A DNA stretch of 64,000 bases, from NCBI GenBank assembly GCA_002077045.2, contig KZ111170.1:1-64000 (forward strand). Direction: 5' to 3'. The stretch is from Rachicladosporium sp. CCFEE 5018 (lineage: Eukaryota > Ascomycota > Dothideomycetes > Cladosporiales > Cladosporiaceae). Every line of letters begins with the position of its first letter. Position 1 is the stretch's first letter. The notes beneath the pieces are model-generated. The model had not been told where the DNA came from, ran no database searches, and was given only the letters and a program-made list of their open reading frames with translations. Shown here in pieces: positions 41,872 through 54,592 of the stretch. A program made the position numbers and the translations under genes.

Positions 41872-43828
41872 ATGGCGGAGGAAAAACAGATCTACATTGT
41901 TTCCGTGTCCAATGGCCTCGTCCTGGCTCACTGCGCCGCTGGCAACCCCTCCGGCGTCGTAGCCCAAAACCGCGGCGACAAAGACAGCGAACAGAAATGG
42001 GTCGTTGAAGCTGGCGACAAGGAGAACACCATCGCCTTGAAAAACGTCTACAGCGGGAAGTACCTTCACGCCAATGGCGGTGGCAACTGGGCCACTTGTG
42101 GCACGGGCGAGAGACAGCTATGGACTGTCTCCAAAGACAGGGTCACGCCGCCCGGGGCTTGCACGTTACAGCCGTTGGAGTATGGGAAGGTCTATTTGAA
42201 CCATTTTCAGGGGCAGAGAGTGCCGAAGGGACATCCGGGTATGAAGGTGCATATGTGGCAGTGGGAGGTGAGTGGGTTTGGGCTTGGGTACGTCGGTGGG
42301 AGATTTGGCTGATACAAGATTGTAGGAACCTTGGTCATTTTGTCTGACGTGGTACTTCATGGATGCTGAGATTGGGTTTGGGCCTACCGCTGTCGGAGCG
42401 CCTGCTGGGGCAGGTGAGAGTAGTAAGTCGAAGGAGGAGCTTGCTGCGAAGATAAAGGATCTGGAGGAGCGGGAGGCGATGCTTGCGCAGAAGACCAAGG
42501 ACAACGATGCCAAGTCAGAGTCTGACAAGTCTGCAAGTGCGGAACTTAAGAAGCAGCGAGAAGAGTTGGAAAAGCGGGAAGCTGAGCTAGCAAAGAAGAC
42601 TGAGGAGCAGTCTACCAAGGCTGAGTCGGACAGTAAAGCTGCCGAAGACATGAAACGACAGCGTGAAGAGCTTGAGAAGCGTGAGGCAGAGCTTGCGGAG
42701 AAGACGAAGAACCAAGCAGCGGAGCAAGATAAGGAAGGTCAGGAAGCGAACAGGCAGAGTAGTGAACGTGAAGACGAGCTGGAGAAGAAGTTGAAAGACG
42801 TCGATGACCGCCAGAAAGAGCTAGATGAGAGAGAAAAGAAGCTTGGAGAACAGGCTGATACAAAGGGCAGAGACGCAAGCGAAGCTGACTCGCAAGCCAC
42901 GCGTGAGCAGGAAAAGAAAGAAGAGGACCTACAGAGGCGTGAGACAGAGCTTGATGAGCGTGAGAAGCAGCTGAAAGACCCTAGTAACAAGAAGGACTCG
43001 CAGTCAAGCGAGGAGGTGAAGACGCAGAAGGAAGACCTCGAGAAACGCGAGAAAGCTCTCAGCGACCGCGAGAAGCAAGCCAAAGAAGAGGTCGACACAG
43101 TCATCTCACAGCGGCGCAAGGAGCTTGATAACCAGGCTCAGAAGCAGAGTGACGAGCAGAACAAGAAGGCTCAAGACTTGCAGAAACGTGAGAAGGAGCT
43201 AGCGAAGCGGGAGAAGCTTCTGCAGGAGAAGACCGATGCAGATACGAAGCGTAATACTAAGGTCAACGGTGCATCAGGCTGCAGCCATCCATCAGAGCAC
43301 GACGCCAGAACCAAAGACCTCGATGCTCGCGAGCGGGCCTTGACAGAGCGAGAACAGCAGCTGGCCTCTCCTCAGAACACTGCTCAACCTAATGGCCACT
43401 CCGGCAAAGACCAAGAAAGCGTTGACCAAGCTAGCAAACCCAAGAGAAGAGCTCCGCCAAAGCTCGCATCCGGCGGAGCGTACAAAGCAGACTCGACCAA
43501 GTCTCGCACGCCTATTGAGAAGCCAGCAACACCCTCTGTCAAATCACCTCCCTCAGACAGCGCGAGCAATGCGCCCGAAGACTCCCATTTCTCCGACCTT
43601 CAGAAGCGGATGGAGAAGCTTGAAGCCCGACTCGCAGCCAGCCAGACGAAGCAGACCGACCCCGTGACGTCCAAGGCGTCTTCGAAAGCAGGAGCTGGAA
43701 AGGTCAGTGGGATGAAGGACGCGCAGAGTAATGGGCACAAGGAGAAGCCTAAGGTGCTCGAGTGTCGATGCGGCGCCATGCCTGCGCATCCAGGCAGGAG
43801 AGCGGTGGGTTATGTGTATGAGAACTGA
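41872..43828 (+). CDS. Ricin-B-like beta-trefoil plus long coiled-coil protein
   Basis: The gene reads as join(41872..42267, 42326..43828) with a 58-bp intron (WQWE|EPWSFCLTWYF), giving 632 residues. Residues 1-145 look like a ricin-B-type beta-trefoil: IYIVSVSNGLVLAHC, SEQKWVVEAGDKENTIALKN, YSGKYLHANGG and QLWTVSK recur in the usual order. This fold often binds sugars. From about 165 to 455 the chain is an almost unbroken charged coiled coil built on repeats of the type LEKREAELAKKTEE with ELDEREKQL variants. A disordered Ser/Pro-rich part follows, then a short helix (FSDLQKRMEKLEARLA). The end is a conserved-looking VLECRCGAMPAHPGRRAVGY. No signal peptide with the chosen start, so it is cytosolic. 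The biological role is unknown. Confidence 0.8.
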
Positions 43829-44097
43829 ATAGCATGGGTGTAGAAAGGAATAACAGTGAGTCAGGCGCGTCGAAAAGTACTTAGGTTGCAGGAGTATCAC
43901 TGTCGCACTAAAAGCATCACCTAAGCATCCACAAAGTACCGCAATGACCCAACACAGCCCACAAAGCGCACACAGTGAGGTCGAGTATGACACTCATGGG
44001 CTTCATCTCGATGGCATGAACATATCCCGTCCATATCTTCATACTCATACATAAGTCTTCCCAACTGTCATCCCCTCCTCCAAAACGCCCGCAGCAC

Positions 44098-47000
44098 CTA
44101 TCTACCCGCCGCCGCCTGGGTATGCGGCTGGCTCGCTCCAGCAACAACCTGCGTCGCCTGCGCCGGACTCCCCGGCCGACCCCAGAAATCCAAACTGGCG
44201 ATAACGTCCTCGCCGATGTCGTCTTCGTACGCGAAGAGGATCTGCAAAGCTGCATTAGCACAGCTGTCATATCTTGTTGATGGGTGAGGATCCAACATAC
44301 CTCTCTCGAACTACTATGCAGAAACCTGACAGACTTGAACGTCTGTATACAAACCAAACCCCCGGTCTCGCTCCCACGAACTTCAATGAACTCCGGCTCA
44401 AAAGCAAGGATATACTTCTCCCCCCACGTGGCAAAGTTCTGCGGACTGCCCTCCCACAAGATCTTCCAGTCGCCGCGAGCCCGCCAGCCGTTTTTGTTGA
44501 CGTAAAAGCTGAAGTCAGTGTAGCAGAGTAAGAACTCTGCCGTGTTGCGCTCGATGTAGATGGGCTTCACGCCTTCTTTCCGCGTGATGAAGTCGAGTGA
44601 AGTGTCGGCTTGATCGAGAAGGGACTGCGTTTCGAGCGTTTCGAGGGAAACGATCTCGAAGCCCTTGGCGCCGCCGACGCAGAGCTTGGAGCGGAGGAAG
44701 TGGATGCTGTTGGACTCCATGGGGATGTAGAACTCCTTGTGGGGTTTCAGGACGTCTTGACCGCTGGCTAGAGCGCGCATAAGTCCTGACTTCTTTTTGC
44801 CTTTCGTCATGCTGTCCATGGGCTCGTAGACTTTGACTGTGGAGCTGAGGGAAGAGGACTTGACGCAGCAGACGAGGGTCTGTCCGTTGCAAGTGCCAGC
44901 GTTGATGTAGTTGGCGTGGCAAATGCGGCGGCCGCGTTTCGAGGGCGCAGAAGCGGACTCTTCCGTGTCGAGGGCGTCGAGAGAGTAAGAGTTGACAACC
45001 TTGTCCGTCAAGACGATGAGGATCTGGTGCTGCTCCAGGACTTCGAGCTGCGTTACAAATCTGCAATCAAGCACACGTTTGGGCTTCTGTGAGGTATCCT
45101 TCGGCCGGCGGTCGCAGACATATACACCCCAGTCTGTGCCGATGACCAGCTTCCTCCCGCCATCGATAGGACGACAGCAGTTGATGCGGTTGGAGCTAGA
45201 CGTAAAGAACCCTTCGCTTAGCTTGGCCATGGTGAAGATCTTGTGCCGTTCAGACAGCTTCTCTTTCTGCTGCGCAATATGCTCCATCCACTTCTCACGT
45301 TGGGACTGCGTTGTGCAGAAGAGTGTGAGCTCGTAGCCGCCCTTGCCGAGCGATTTGAAGGTCACTGGGTACCCTTGCTCCAGCGGATTGGCACGGGCGG
45401 CGGCGCTGCGACCGACGCCGGGGATCATGCTGCTGGAGGGCCGCGTTATGCCACGTCGTGGAAGGACTGTATCCATTTCCTTGATCTGGAGGAGTTCTAG
45501 AGGTATGGGCTTGCGGTATACCTTCATCTCCTCCTTCTTGTTGACCATCTTAGCCCGGACCAGGAGAACTGCGTGATCGAACAAGTAGGCTGTAATATCC
45601 GCCTGCTCGCTCTGTGGCGTCTTCTTCAGATTGCCCTTGAAGATCAGCTGTCTCGACTCTTCGGTCAACTTCAAGTCTACAGGCGGCACGGCACCCCACT
45701 TGAGCTGCTGGTTCAAGCTCATCAGGTTGAAGTGATTCTCTGACTTGCCGGATTCCTCATTCACCCTCGACAACACCTCCTTAAGCTGGATGATAGCACG
45801 CGGTATGTCTTGCTGATCTGGATTGTCGGGCGCAGTAGCCTTCAGAATCCCCTCCAGCAGTAGCGGGTACCTCGCCAGACGCGTTGTCGGCTTTGTCAGA
45901 TATCCGTTCAGCTCCAGCTTCCTCGACTCCTTCAGCCGCTCAGTGACGTCCACAAATCGCTGGAATGCAGGATTCGAGTTCTTCTCCTTCTCGAATTCGA
46001 ACTTGCCGTACAGCTGCGCAGAGCCGTACTTGATGAACGGCGTGAACTGCTGTATGTACTCCAAGAAGATGTCACCCACATTACGCACCACCGGGTTGAG
46101 CTGTTGTCGTCTGGTCAAAGCACTAGCCATTCGGGAGTTGACATTGTGCACGTCCTGACAATTGGAGAAGACCGTCCGAATGAACTTCTCTCTTCGGTGC
46201 TCTGGAATCGGAGACTCGGTCGGCGAGCGTAAAGGCTTGATCCAGAAATCGCGGAGATATTCCAGATCCTTGACGAAGTCGCGTTCGGTGTACATTAGCT
46301 CGGAGATGACTTCTTGCCGCTTCTTCTCGCTATCGGAGACGCTATTTGCGATGTCTTGAGTAACAGTGTTGATCCAGAGCTTTTGCTCGCTTCCCTCCTC
46401 GTCGTGGAGATCGGAGCGAGAGACCTCGGACTTCAGACCCACAGTCTGCTTGAGATTGAGCCGTTGCTGCTGCTCCAATCGGCGAGGACATGCTATCGAG
46501 TAGCAGAGATTATCGCGATTGCATGTAGGCGAATAGCACTCCGTAAGCAGCGTGAAAACACCATTGACTTCCGGCGGATCTTCATGCAGTGCTTCCTTGA
46601 ACTGGTAGATCTCGTTCGGCGAGTCCCGCAGTCGATGTGCGTATGCGACTTCGTGAAAGTACTTCTGCGCATCCAGTGATCGACCAAGCAGCAAAGCCAG
46701 GTTGCGATCCGAAGTCCGAATGATGTACGATATGAGCTCCACAGCCTCAAACCCAGTGAACGCATTCTGATACACCAAAGCATCCTTCTCTTTCTCACCC
46801 ATTGCCACGCGCTCGCGAAATGCTCGCGCTACATTTGACAGCATCGCACCATACACCAGTGAAGGCCGCTTCTGAGCTACCATTGTACTGGCCTGAGTGA
46901 TCTGACTGTTCGAGCGAGCTGTACCGGCTACTGAAGGCCGTGGCGAATTTGCGTCATTTGGCGAAACCACAGTGGAAGCCATAGACATCGTTCGAGAGTT

Positions 47001-47876
47001 TACACTCCCGCCGCTGGTCGCACGCGCGTCCTGTTGCGGTCGTTCCGCCACGTGATAGCCGTTTGTCTGCGGTGTTTGGGGCAGATCAGATGACTGAGAC
47101 TCTCCTGATGTCCGCCGCCGATTCGGTATCACTCTTCCGCTCATAGTCTGTGTGTAGTCACTGTCTCTTGTGTACGAAGACATCGACATAGTCCTCTCAT
47201 CTCCTGTTCGCTCGGGCACAATCCTGCCTTGTGCAGTCGTTCGCGCCAAGTGATTCACGTAGGGTTGCTGCCGAAATGCATTGGCTGGAGCGTTGCCGTA
47301 GCCACTGCTGGGAGCTTGGTAAGCGGGTCGAGGGTTGGAAGCCAGGGACTGGGACCGATAACTGTCGCTGCTCAATGCTGGTGCGGGAGCTGGCCCGCCT
47401 GGCGCATATGGCCGTTGTGTGAAGGATCGCTGCTGGTATGGTGCGCCGCCTGGGGGACCACGGGGATCCATCCGCTGCGGTTGGCCGTATGGAATGCGAT
47501 CAGGGCGGATAGGCTGAGGCATGTTCTGCGCCGGCGGAGGCATCGGTCTCCTCTGCGGTGAGCTCTGCCCGTTTGGCGTCTGCTGACCGCCATATGGCTC
47601 CGCTGGTCGTGGAGGTGGATACCCGTTTGCTTGTTGGCCCGGGCGAATAGGTGGGGCTCGCGGGAGGTACCCAGATGGCGGCGCGCCCGACATAGTGTTT
47701 GCCCTGTCCTGAGGTATAGGTGGCGGCGCACCGCTCATAGTCTGACTTCGCCCTGCGCCTGGCGGTGCGGCGCCGAAGATATTGGAGAAAGCGGCATCGC
47801 GCTGCGCCGAGGAAGCGTTGCCGAAGCTCGGGTTGCGGCCATAGTCGCGGCCCTGCTGTGCCTGGTATTGAGCCAT
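44098..47876 (-). CDS. ROM2: Rho1 guanine nucleotide exchange factor ROM1/ROM2
   Basis: This activator of Rho1 in the cell wall integrity pathway passes signals from Wsc/Mid sensors to Pkc1 and glucan synthase. The gene reads as complement(join(44098..44241, 44301..47876)) with a 59-bp intron near the 3' end (HSSSRE|ILFAYEDD), giving 1239 residues. Domains in order: a Pro/Gln-rich disordered N-terminus (1-340); a DEP domain (about 345-450, FTGFEAVELISYIIR); the DH exchange domain (about 525-720, VISELMYTERDFVKDLEYL and NGYLTKPTTRLARYPLLLEG); a PH domain (about 750-890); and a CNH domain (about 905-1200, beginning INCCRPIDGGRKLVIGTDWG). Order and length match fungal Rom2. It is divergent from VMA11 with 687 bp between starts. 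Confidence 0.95.
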
Positions 47877-48563
47877 CCTACCTGCTCGCTAGCAATGCAG
47901 ACATCCGATCCTCCGCGCGCTGTTTGTGCTGTGTGCTATGTCTCTCACTCCCTCGACCCGCCACTCGGTCCCAGTGTGGGTCGCGGAGGCGACGGCAGTG
48001 GTGAAGAGGGGAAAGACAGTCAAGTCTGGACAGTGACCGAGAGATGTCAAGCGTAAGGAGAGAAAGCGATATGTAGTGACAGCAGTGGCTAGGACCAAGC
48101 GTTCTCAATGGCTTGTCCTGAATGCCATCCAAGTTCGTCCTTGGTGCGCCAGTCTCTCTCGGCCTATCACAGGAGGTCAGAGTCTGAGACACCTGCAAGT
48201 TGCCGTCCACGCTGTTTCAGAGACAGATCCGCGAAGACGAAGTGCTTTTGGTGCGATTTTGCTATGGAAATCGGAACTCGTCGGTGAGATGATCGATGTC
48301 AGGTAGCTCAGGTGATCGTCTATGGAGCTTGGGCAATATAGATCTCATGCAGCAGTCGTGCAGCATCCCAAAAGCACTCGCTTGATTTCGTAGATCCCGT
48401 CACTTGCGGCTACATCCGTTGCACGTGACGTCTATCGCCTCCGTCATGTCTACTTGCTTGTGAGCTTCATCTCGAAGTCGAACAGTGTGATTTTGCGTTC
48501 GGGCAGGTCTTGTCTCATTGCATTTCCCCTTCTACCTTCGTACCTCCTCCAGAACTGAGCGCA
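47877..48563. promoter_or_regulatory. Divergent promoter region between ROM2 and VMA11
   Basis: No gene is supported. The region must contain both promoters. A pyrimidine-rich tract lies just upstream of the ROM2 start on its coding strand. I recognise no specific regulator site. Confidence 0.4.
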
Positions 48564-49440
48564 ATGTCCACCGCAGGCGGAATCTCGGAGTACACGCCCC
48601 GGTTCGCGCCCTTCTTGGGCATGGTAATGTCGCGCCTCTGCACTACATCACGGTAATAGCTAATGGATCTACGCAGGCCGGGATAGCATTCGCAGTACTT
48701 CCTATCCCACCCTCTGTCTTCCCCACCACTCCCTTCTAACCACCTCACCCTTCAGATGATCTTCGGCTGCCTCGGCGCCGCATACGGCACAGCAAAGTCC
48801 GGCATAGGCATCGCAGGCGTGGGAACCTTCCGCTCAGACCTGATTATGAAGTCGCTTATCCCCGTGGTCATGTCCGGAATCATCGCCGTCTACGCCTTGG
48901 TCGTCTCGGTCTTGATCGCAGGAAACATGAAGCCGCCGCCAGAGCAGCATTACAGTTTGTTCACGGGATTCATGCATTTGGCGTGCGGCCTTAGTGTTGG
49001 GTTGACGGGACTGGCGGCTGGATATGCTATTGGGGTTGTGGGGGATACTGTGAGTTACATCCTGAGATTTAGAGCTGGAGGAGAGTGCAGGGAGTCGGTC
49101 GAGATGAAGGGCGTGAGCGGGTTGCATTCCTCGAGAGGGTCTATGCATAGATATGGGCACATTCAATGAGTCCGGGGGATTGGGGAGTTACTTGGATTTG
49201 GCGAGGATCGATAGCAGACCACATTCAGGAGGGCTATGAGCTGACTTGCGAACGACAGGGTGTGCGAGCGTACATGCAACAGAGCAGGATCTTCGTCGGC
49301 ATGGTCCTGATCCTCATTTTCGGCGAAGTGCTGGGGCTATATGGGTATGCTTATTGGTTGGCAAAGCCATTGAAGCCACCGTGCTAACAATAGACAGTCT
49401 TATCGTGTCTTTGATCTTGAACACGAGAGCGTCCGGCTGA
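48564..49440 (+). CDS. VMA11: V-type ATPase proteolipid subunit c' (VMA11)
   Basis: This is a membrane rotor subunit of the vacuolar H+-ATPase. The gene reads as join(48564..48623, 48677..48694, 48756..49049, 49259..49344, 49398..49440), 166 residues. Exon 2 is only 18 nt and encodes AGIAFA; without it the first transmembrane helix would be incomplete. Four hydrophobic helices are clear, and the proton-carrying glutamate is Glu147 in LILIFGEVLGLYG. The ending SLILNTRASG resembles the c' (VMA11) rather than the c (VMA3) subunit, and the N-terminus RFAPFLGMAG is family-typical. Introns are 53, 61, 209 and 53 bp. The length fits the family, which confirms the micro-exon. Confidence 0.93.
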
Positions 49441-50318
49441 GCAAGAATGATGCATAAGCTGCGAGGCATGTTCACGATCGACGGCCGTTTCTCTCTCGTC
49501 TGTACGCATTCTGGACACATGCAATTTGCTCCTCCCCGCTCCCAGTTGGCTTACCACATCGGTTTCCCGGAACTGGGACGGCGATGCACGGCGGAGGTTA
49601 CATGAGTCAAGTCGAAGACAGTGAGAGAACGAACAGATGTAGCATATGAGCGATTTGTACAATCATCACCCAATCACCCCTCCATATCACCACCCTTCCC
49701 AATCCAGCAGTCCGGAACAGCTCTCCATGCCTTCGGTACAGTAACAAAGTGATGTCACACCGCATGATGCCAGTCAGGCAAAAGTGACAGCTCCAAATCA
49801 AAGACCACCCCTCCAACAGTGAAGCACCCATTGCTATTGTCTCGAACCTCATCTGCCTGTGTTGTACACGCTGAACACTCCCGATTTGATAATCTGCCAC
49901 GCGACAACCCCATCATCGAGACTTCCGCTCCACTTCGGCACGGAAATAGACCATCTCAACCCGACTCCTCGGCACTGGTACACTACCTTGCGGCTGACCT
50001 GCGTCGCGCTCGTGCACTTTGAGTTGAGACATACTGCGGCGAGAAGTGATTTGGAACGGCGGTCTCGCCTGGGTGCGTCTCAGAGCTTATGAAGATGCCG
50101 CGGTAGTGAACCTGGGCAGCGCATATAGACGGACGGCTGGACATGCCATTGGCGTACACTCGGTCAACACTGTCGCGCATCGCATTGAAGAAGACCTGCT
50201 GGATCAGGACGGAGCATTGAGTATTGTACAGTGATCGCGCAGTGAAGGGTTAAGGATACATCGCATACCCATTGGCGCTCTTACTCTCGAACACTCACCA
50301 CCCACTCCTACCGCCATC
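49441..50318. other. Intergenic, no gene seen
   Basis: This lies between the VMA11 stop and the PKA start, with only short overlapping frames. The right end is the presumed PKA promoter and 5' UTR. Confidence 0.35.
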
Positions 50319-51557
50319 ATGCCCGCCATCATGGACAAGATGGCCTCTCGCCTCCACCGCATGTCATCCTCCTCCGCAGACCGTCAAGACTACGCCGCGC
50401 GCGAAGACGAGAAAACTAAGCTCGCCGCCTGGGAAGACTCGAAGCGCCCTCTCGAACCCTCAGAAATAACCGTAGACCCGCAATCGAAACCCGTCGGGCA
50501 CTCGTCGAAAGTCCTCCGTCGGGAAGACTTCGATTTGGTCAAAACGCTCGGCACAGGGACCTTCGCGCGAGTATGGTTGGTGAAGCTCGCGAACCGGAAG
50601 AAAGGCGACGAGAACAAGGTATTTGCGCTGAAGATACTGCGGAAAGTGGATGTGATTCGGCTGAAGCAGGTGGAGCACGTGAAGAATGAGAGGAATGTGC
50701 TGGCGGCTGTTGCGGGACATCCGTTCATTACGACGATGGTGGCGAGTTTCCAGGATGCGGATACGCTGTACATGCTGCTTGACTATTGTCCTGGCGGGGA
50801 GGTGTTCAGCTACTTGCGACGAGCGAGGAGATTCAATGAGGCGACCAGTCAGTTCTACGCGGCGGAGATATGTTTGATCTTGGAGTTCTCGCATGAGCAT
50901 GAGGGTGTGGCGTACAGGGATCTGAAGCCGGAAAATATCCTGATCGATCGAGAAGGGCATCTGAAGCTGGTTGATTTCGGCTTCGCAAAACGCATTCAAG
51001 ACCGTGAAACCTACACCCTTTGCGGCACCCCCGAGTACCTTGCGCCTGAGGTCATCAAGAACACCGGCCACACGACCGCCGTAGACTGGTGGGCCTTTGG
51101 CATCCTCATATACGAGTTCCTCGTTGGTCAACCTCCCTTCTGGGACCAGAACCCGATGAAAATCTACGAACAGATCGTGGACGGCCATATCCGCTACCCA
51201 TCTGCCATGTCTGAAGCAGCGCGCGACATCATCGGCGGATTGTGCACAGTGGATGTGAGTAAGCGGCTAGGGAATGTGAAGGGCGGTGCGGCGACTGTGA
51301 GGGGCCATAGGTGGTTCGGGGGCGTGGATTGGGAGAAGCTATATCATCGGCAGATGAAGGGCCCGATTGTGCCGCATTTGAAGAGCGCGGACGATACGAG
51401 GAATTTTGATGAGTATGATGCTGAGCCGGTGCATCGGGATCAGTATACGAAGGTAAGCAATGATGCATGTTCGTGAAGGGGAAGACGAGATCGAGACTGA
51501 CTTTGGTGACTGCAGGAGATGAAAGACAAATACGAAGCGATGTTTGCTGATTTCTAG
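50319..51557 (+). CDS. cAMP-dependent protein kinase catalytic subunit, second type (PkaB/PKA2-like)
   Basis: This Ser/Thr kinase of the AGC/PKA group acts in nutrient and stress signalling. The gene reads as join(50319..51452, 51516..51557) with a 63-bp intron, giving 391 residues. Kinase landmarks: the Gly loop GTGTFARV (78-85), Lys105 in ALKILRK, the catalytic loop YRDLKPEN (Asp201), DFG at 219-221, and the activation loop TYTLCGTPEYLAPE with a phosphorylatable Thr. The last exon supplies EMKDKYEAMFADF, ending in the hydrophobic FxxF-type motif that docks on the N-lobe of AGC kinases. GTGTFARVWLVKL and the short N-terminus resemble the secondary fungal catalytic subunit (PkaB) rather than the main long PkaA; that assignment is inference. 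The loop before YRDLKPEN (SHEHEGVA) is slightly unusual. Confidence 0.88.
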
Positions 51558-52027
51558 CGGCCTTGCTACTACCTGATCGATCATGTGTTGGGTGTTCCTT
51601 TCGACTCGATGGGCAAAGATGCAAGCGTGACCGTAAGCCTGGCGTTCATGGAGTTTTCCGCACGACTCAAGATGATTCCCCCGGTCGCGGCAGATCTGGA
51701 CAGTATAGTGCATTGTATAGCATAGCATGATTATATGAAGTACATATCACATCGCGTTAACAGATAATCTCGCAGCCATAATAGTATACCGTATATATCC
51801 CAGCTCTTCACACGTGCGCACCGAGCCAAAGCATCGGCTCAGCGAGTCAGTCGTCTCCTCATGCGGGGAAACGGAGACAGTGAGAGCTTCAGGGTTCAGA
51901 CTTCCCTCGGCCTTTGAACCCGGTGTACCTGAGCTCACATCCCTTCTGACCGCAATGATGTCTACAAGGCACCTTTGTCGACTTGTTGCACTGGCCTCCT
52001 GCATGTCGACGGGGCAGGCTAGGGGGC
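51558..52027. other. Intergenic, no gene seen
   Basis: This carries the PKA 3' flank and the acyl-CoA synthetase promoter. The frame of the synthetase is open upstream of its ATG by 15 codons only. Confidence 0.35.
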
Positions 52028-53918
52028 ATGTTCCGACGGGCTTTGGCTAGGCCAGGCCTGCTACGAAGTCTCGCGAGACACAGCGATCCCGCGACCTCGC
52101 CATGGATCCGCTTCTCTTCTGTGCTCACACGGGCTCACGCAATTGGACCTTCTCACCCAGCGCTCTATGAGGACACGATACCTACGCACTTCGCCAGCAT
52201 AGTATCCAAGTTCGGCGATCGAAATGCGGTCATCTCACGACATCAGCAGAAAATCTTGACTTACGATGACCTGGACTCGCGATCGAACGCTCTGGCGCGT
52301 GGGTTCCAATCTCTTGGTGTCAGAAAGGGCGATCGAGTGGCTGTCAGTCTGGGTAACAATCTCGAGTTCGCGGGTTTGACGTATGCGTTATTCAAGCTTG
52401 GAGCCATCCTTGTGCCACTAAACCCGAGCTTCAATTCTAAGCAGATCGTGGCCGCGCTGAAACATCTTGATGCCAAAGTTCTGGTCATCGGCGCTGAGAC
52501 TAACTTGGTGAGGAAGGCGCCGAGAGGTAATGGGGACTTATTGAAGGAGATCTATCCAGGGATCGAAAGCGCAGGTGGCGTGGAGAGCGAAGAGCTGCCG
52601 AGTCTCGAGAGCATCGTTCTCGTCGACAACTCATCTGGGCGAATCGACGTAAGTGCGTTCAAGAGCGCTATGCCCTTCGAAGGCTTGGTACATGATTCGA
52701 CACGGACTCTCCCGGACCAAGGCCTCCACAAGGACGATGTGGTGAATATCCAATTCACCTCTGGCACGACGTCTACGCCGAAGGCGGCGTGCCTGTCCCA
52801 TCGCTCGATTCTCAATAATGGCATCCAGATCGGTGACAGAATGCTGCTCACCGAGCGCGATGTGATCTGCTGTCCACCACCCTTGTTTCATTGCTTCGGG
52901 TGTATACTGGGCTACATGGCGACAGCCACCCACGGCTCAGCCATTGTATTCCCGACCGAAGCTTTCGACCCGCTAGCTTCTTTGAAAGCCGTGCAAGAGT
53001 ATCGCGCCACAGGCTTGTATGGCGTGGCGACTATGTTCCTGGCGGAGCTGGAGTTGCTTGCGAACAAGACTGTGCCATACGAAGGCTTCCAGCACCTTCG
53101 CACTGGTATCGCGGCTGGCAGTTCGGTGCCGGCAGAGCTGATGCGGAAACTGCATAAGATTCTCAATCTGCACGAATTGACTATCTGCTACGGCATGACT
53201 GAAACGAGTCCCGTGAGCTGTATGACGCGCACCGACGACCCACTGGACAAACGTACTGATACCGTCGGCCGCCTTCTGCCGCATCAGGAAGCAAAGGTCG
53301 TCAGTATCACCGATCCGACCAAAGTCCTCGCTATTGGCGAACGAGGTGAGCTAGCAGTCTCGGGTTACAATGTCATGAAAGAGTACTGGGGCGATGCGAA
53401 ACGGACTGCCGAGGCTCTCATCCCTGACAAAGCCGATCCGGCGAAGCTATGGATGTTGACTGGTGATGAAGCTTCTATGGACGAGGAAGGGTATGTGACT
53501 ATCACTGGACGAATCAAGGATCTGATCATTCGAGGTGGAGAAAACATCCACCCTCTGGAAGTCGAAAATTGCTTGCTTGCTTGGGATGAGATTCGGGAAG
53601 TCAGCGTTGTAGGACTGCCAGATGAGCGGTATGGCGAAGTCGTTGCTGCGTTCGTGATCAAGGCAAAGGGAAGTACTGTGAAAGCTCAAGAGATCAGAGA
53701 CTGGGTGAGGGAGAAGTTGAGTGGGCATTTGGGTAAGTACAGCCTTGTGGGCTTCTTTGACCAGAAGGATGTCGCTTGTGCTGACCTACGCGTCCGCAGT
53801 GCCAAAGTATATCTTTTGGGTCGACGACTACCCCAAGACAGCTTCGAACAAAATCCAGAAGTTCAAGCTGCAGGAGATGGGCGTGCAGCTGCTCAAGGAA
53901 GGGCAGGGCATTGAGTGA
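52028..53918 (+). CDS. Medium-chain-type acyl-CoA synthetase (ACSF2-like), mitochondrial
   Basis: This AMP-forming ligase activates a carboxylic acid to its CoA thioester. The gene reads as join(52028..53732, 53800..53918) with a 67-bp intron splitting GHL|VPKYIFWVDDYP, giving 607 residues. ANL-superfamily motifs: the P-loop-like FTSGTTSTPKAACLSH, YGMTETSPVS, GELAVSGYNVM, the TGD aspartate in WMLTGDEASMD, the hinge region GRIKDLIIRGGENIHP, and the adenylation lysine in TASNKIQKFKL near the end. The N-terminus (MFRRALARPGLLRSLARH) is a mitochondrial presequence. The whole pattern resembles ACSF2-type fatty-acid ligases. There is no peroxisomal SKL ending. The true substrate chain length is not readable. 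Confidence 0.9.
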
Positions 53919-54592
53919 TTGCACCGACTTCACTACAGATGCAACACCAGAAGCTCGACGTTCTGCTGTACCACTGTGAACGTTCCATTACTCGTCAACC
54001 TCGGACGTTCAGCACGGAGTGCAGACGACATCTCGGTCGACGATCAAATGGCTTCCACGTGAAAAGGATTTATGTGCGGCTAACGTCGCTCGACTCTGGC
54101 GAACACTCGATTCTCGATATCCTCGAGCGATGCTGCCGCATGGGCCACCCTATACAACCCGTTACGTAAGCTGAGTCCTAGTGCATTTTGCGTTCTGGAG
54201 TTGGCTGTGAGCAATCTGCGGTTATCGCAACCTCTAGATCGAGGCCACTATCATGCCGGCTCCAAAGTGATCTTGAAATTTTTCGAGGTCACTGCATGGA
54301 AGTATGGACTGGTACTTCATCACATCGTCGCTTCGAAGCCCCTCCGGCTGAAGTACTTCCACGAAACACGATGCGGCTTGGCAGTCTTGGATAGACGAGA
54401 AGTACCACCTAACATCACAAGATCAAACATCGCGCACAAGCTAGTCGTCAAGTACCACTACAATACTGTATAACGGAGAGCTGGCGTCCGAAGTAAGTAT
54501 CTCTCACTGTCTACTTCGTTTCTGCAAGTCGTTCCCGTTTGGTCAAAATATTCGTCACCGCTTCCATTCACTGTCATTACAACACCGCAGCC
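53919..54592. other. Intergenic, no gene seen
   Basis: The open frames at 53915 and 54201 are short, with no family features. The right end is the promoter of the secreted esterase. Confidence 0.35.
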
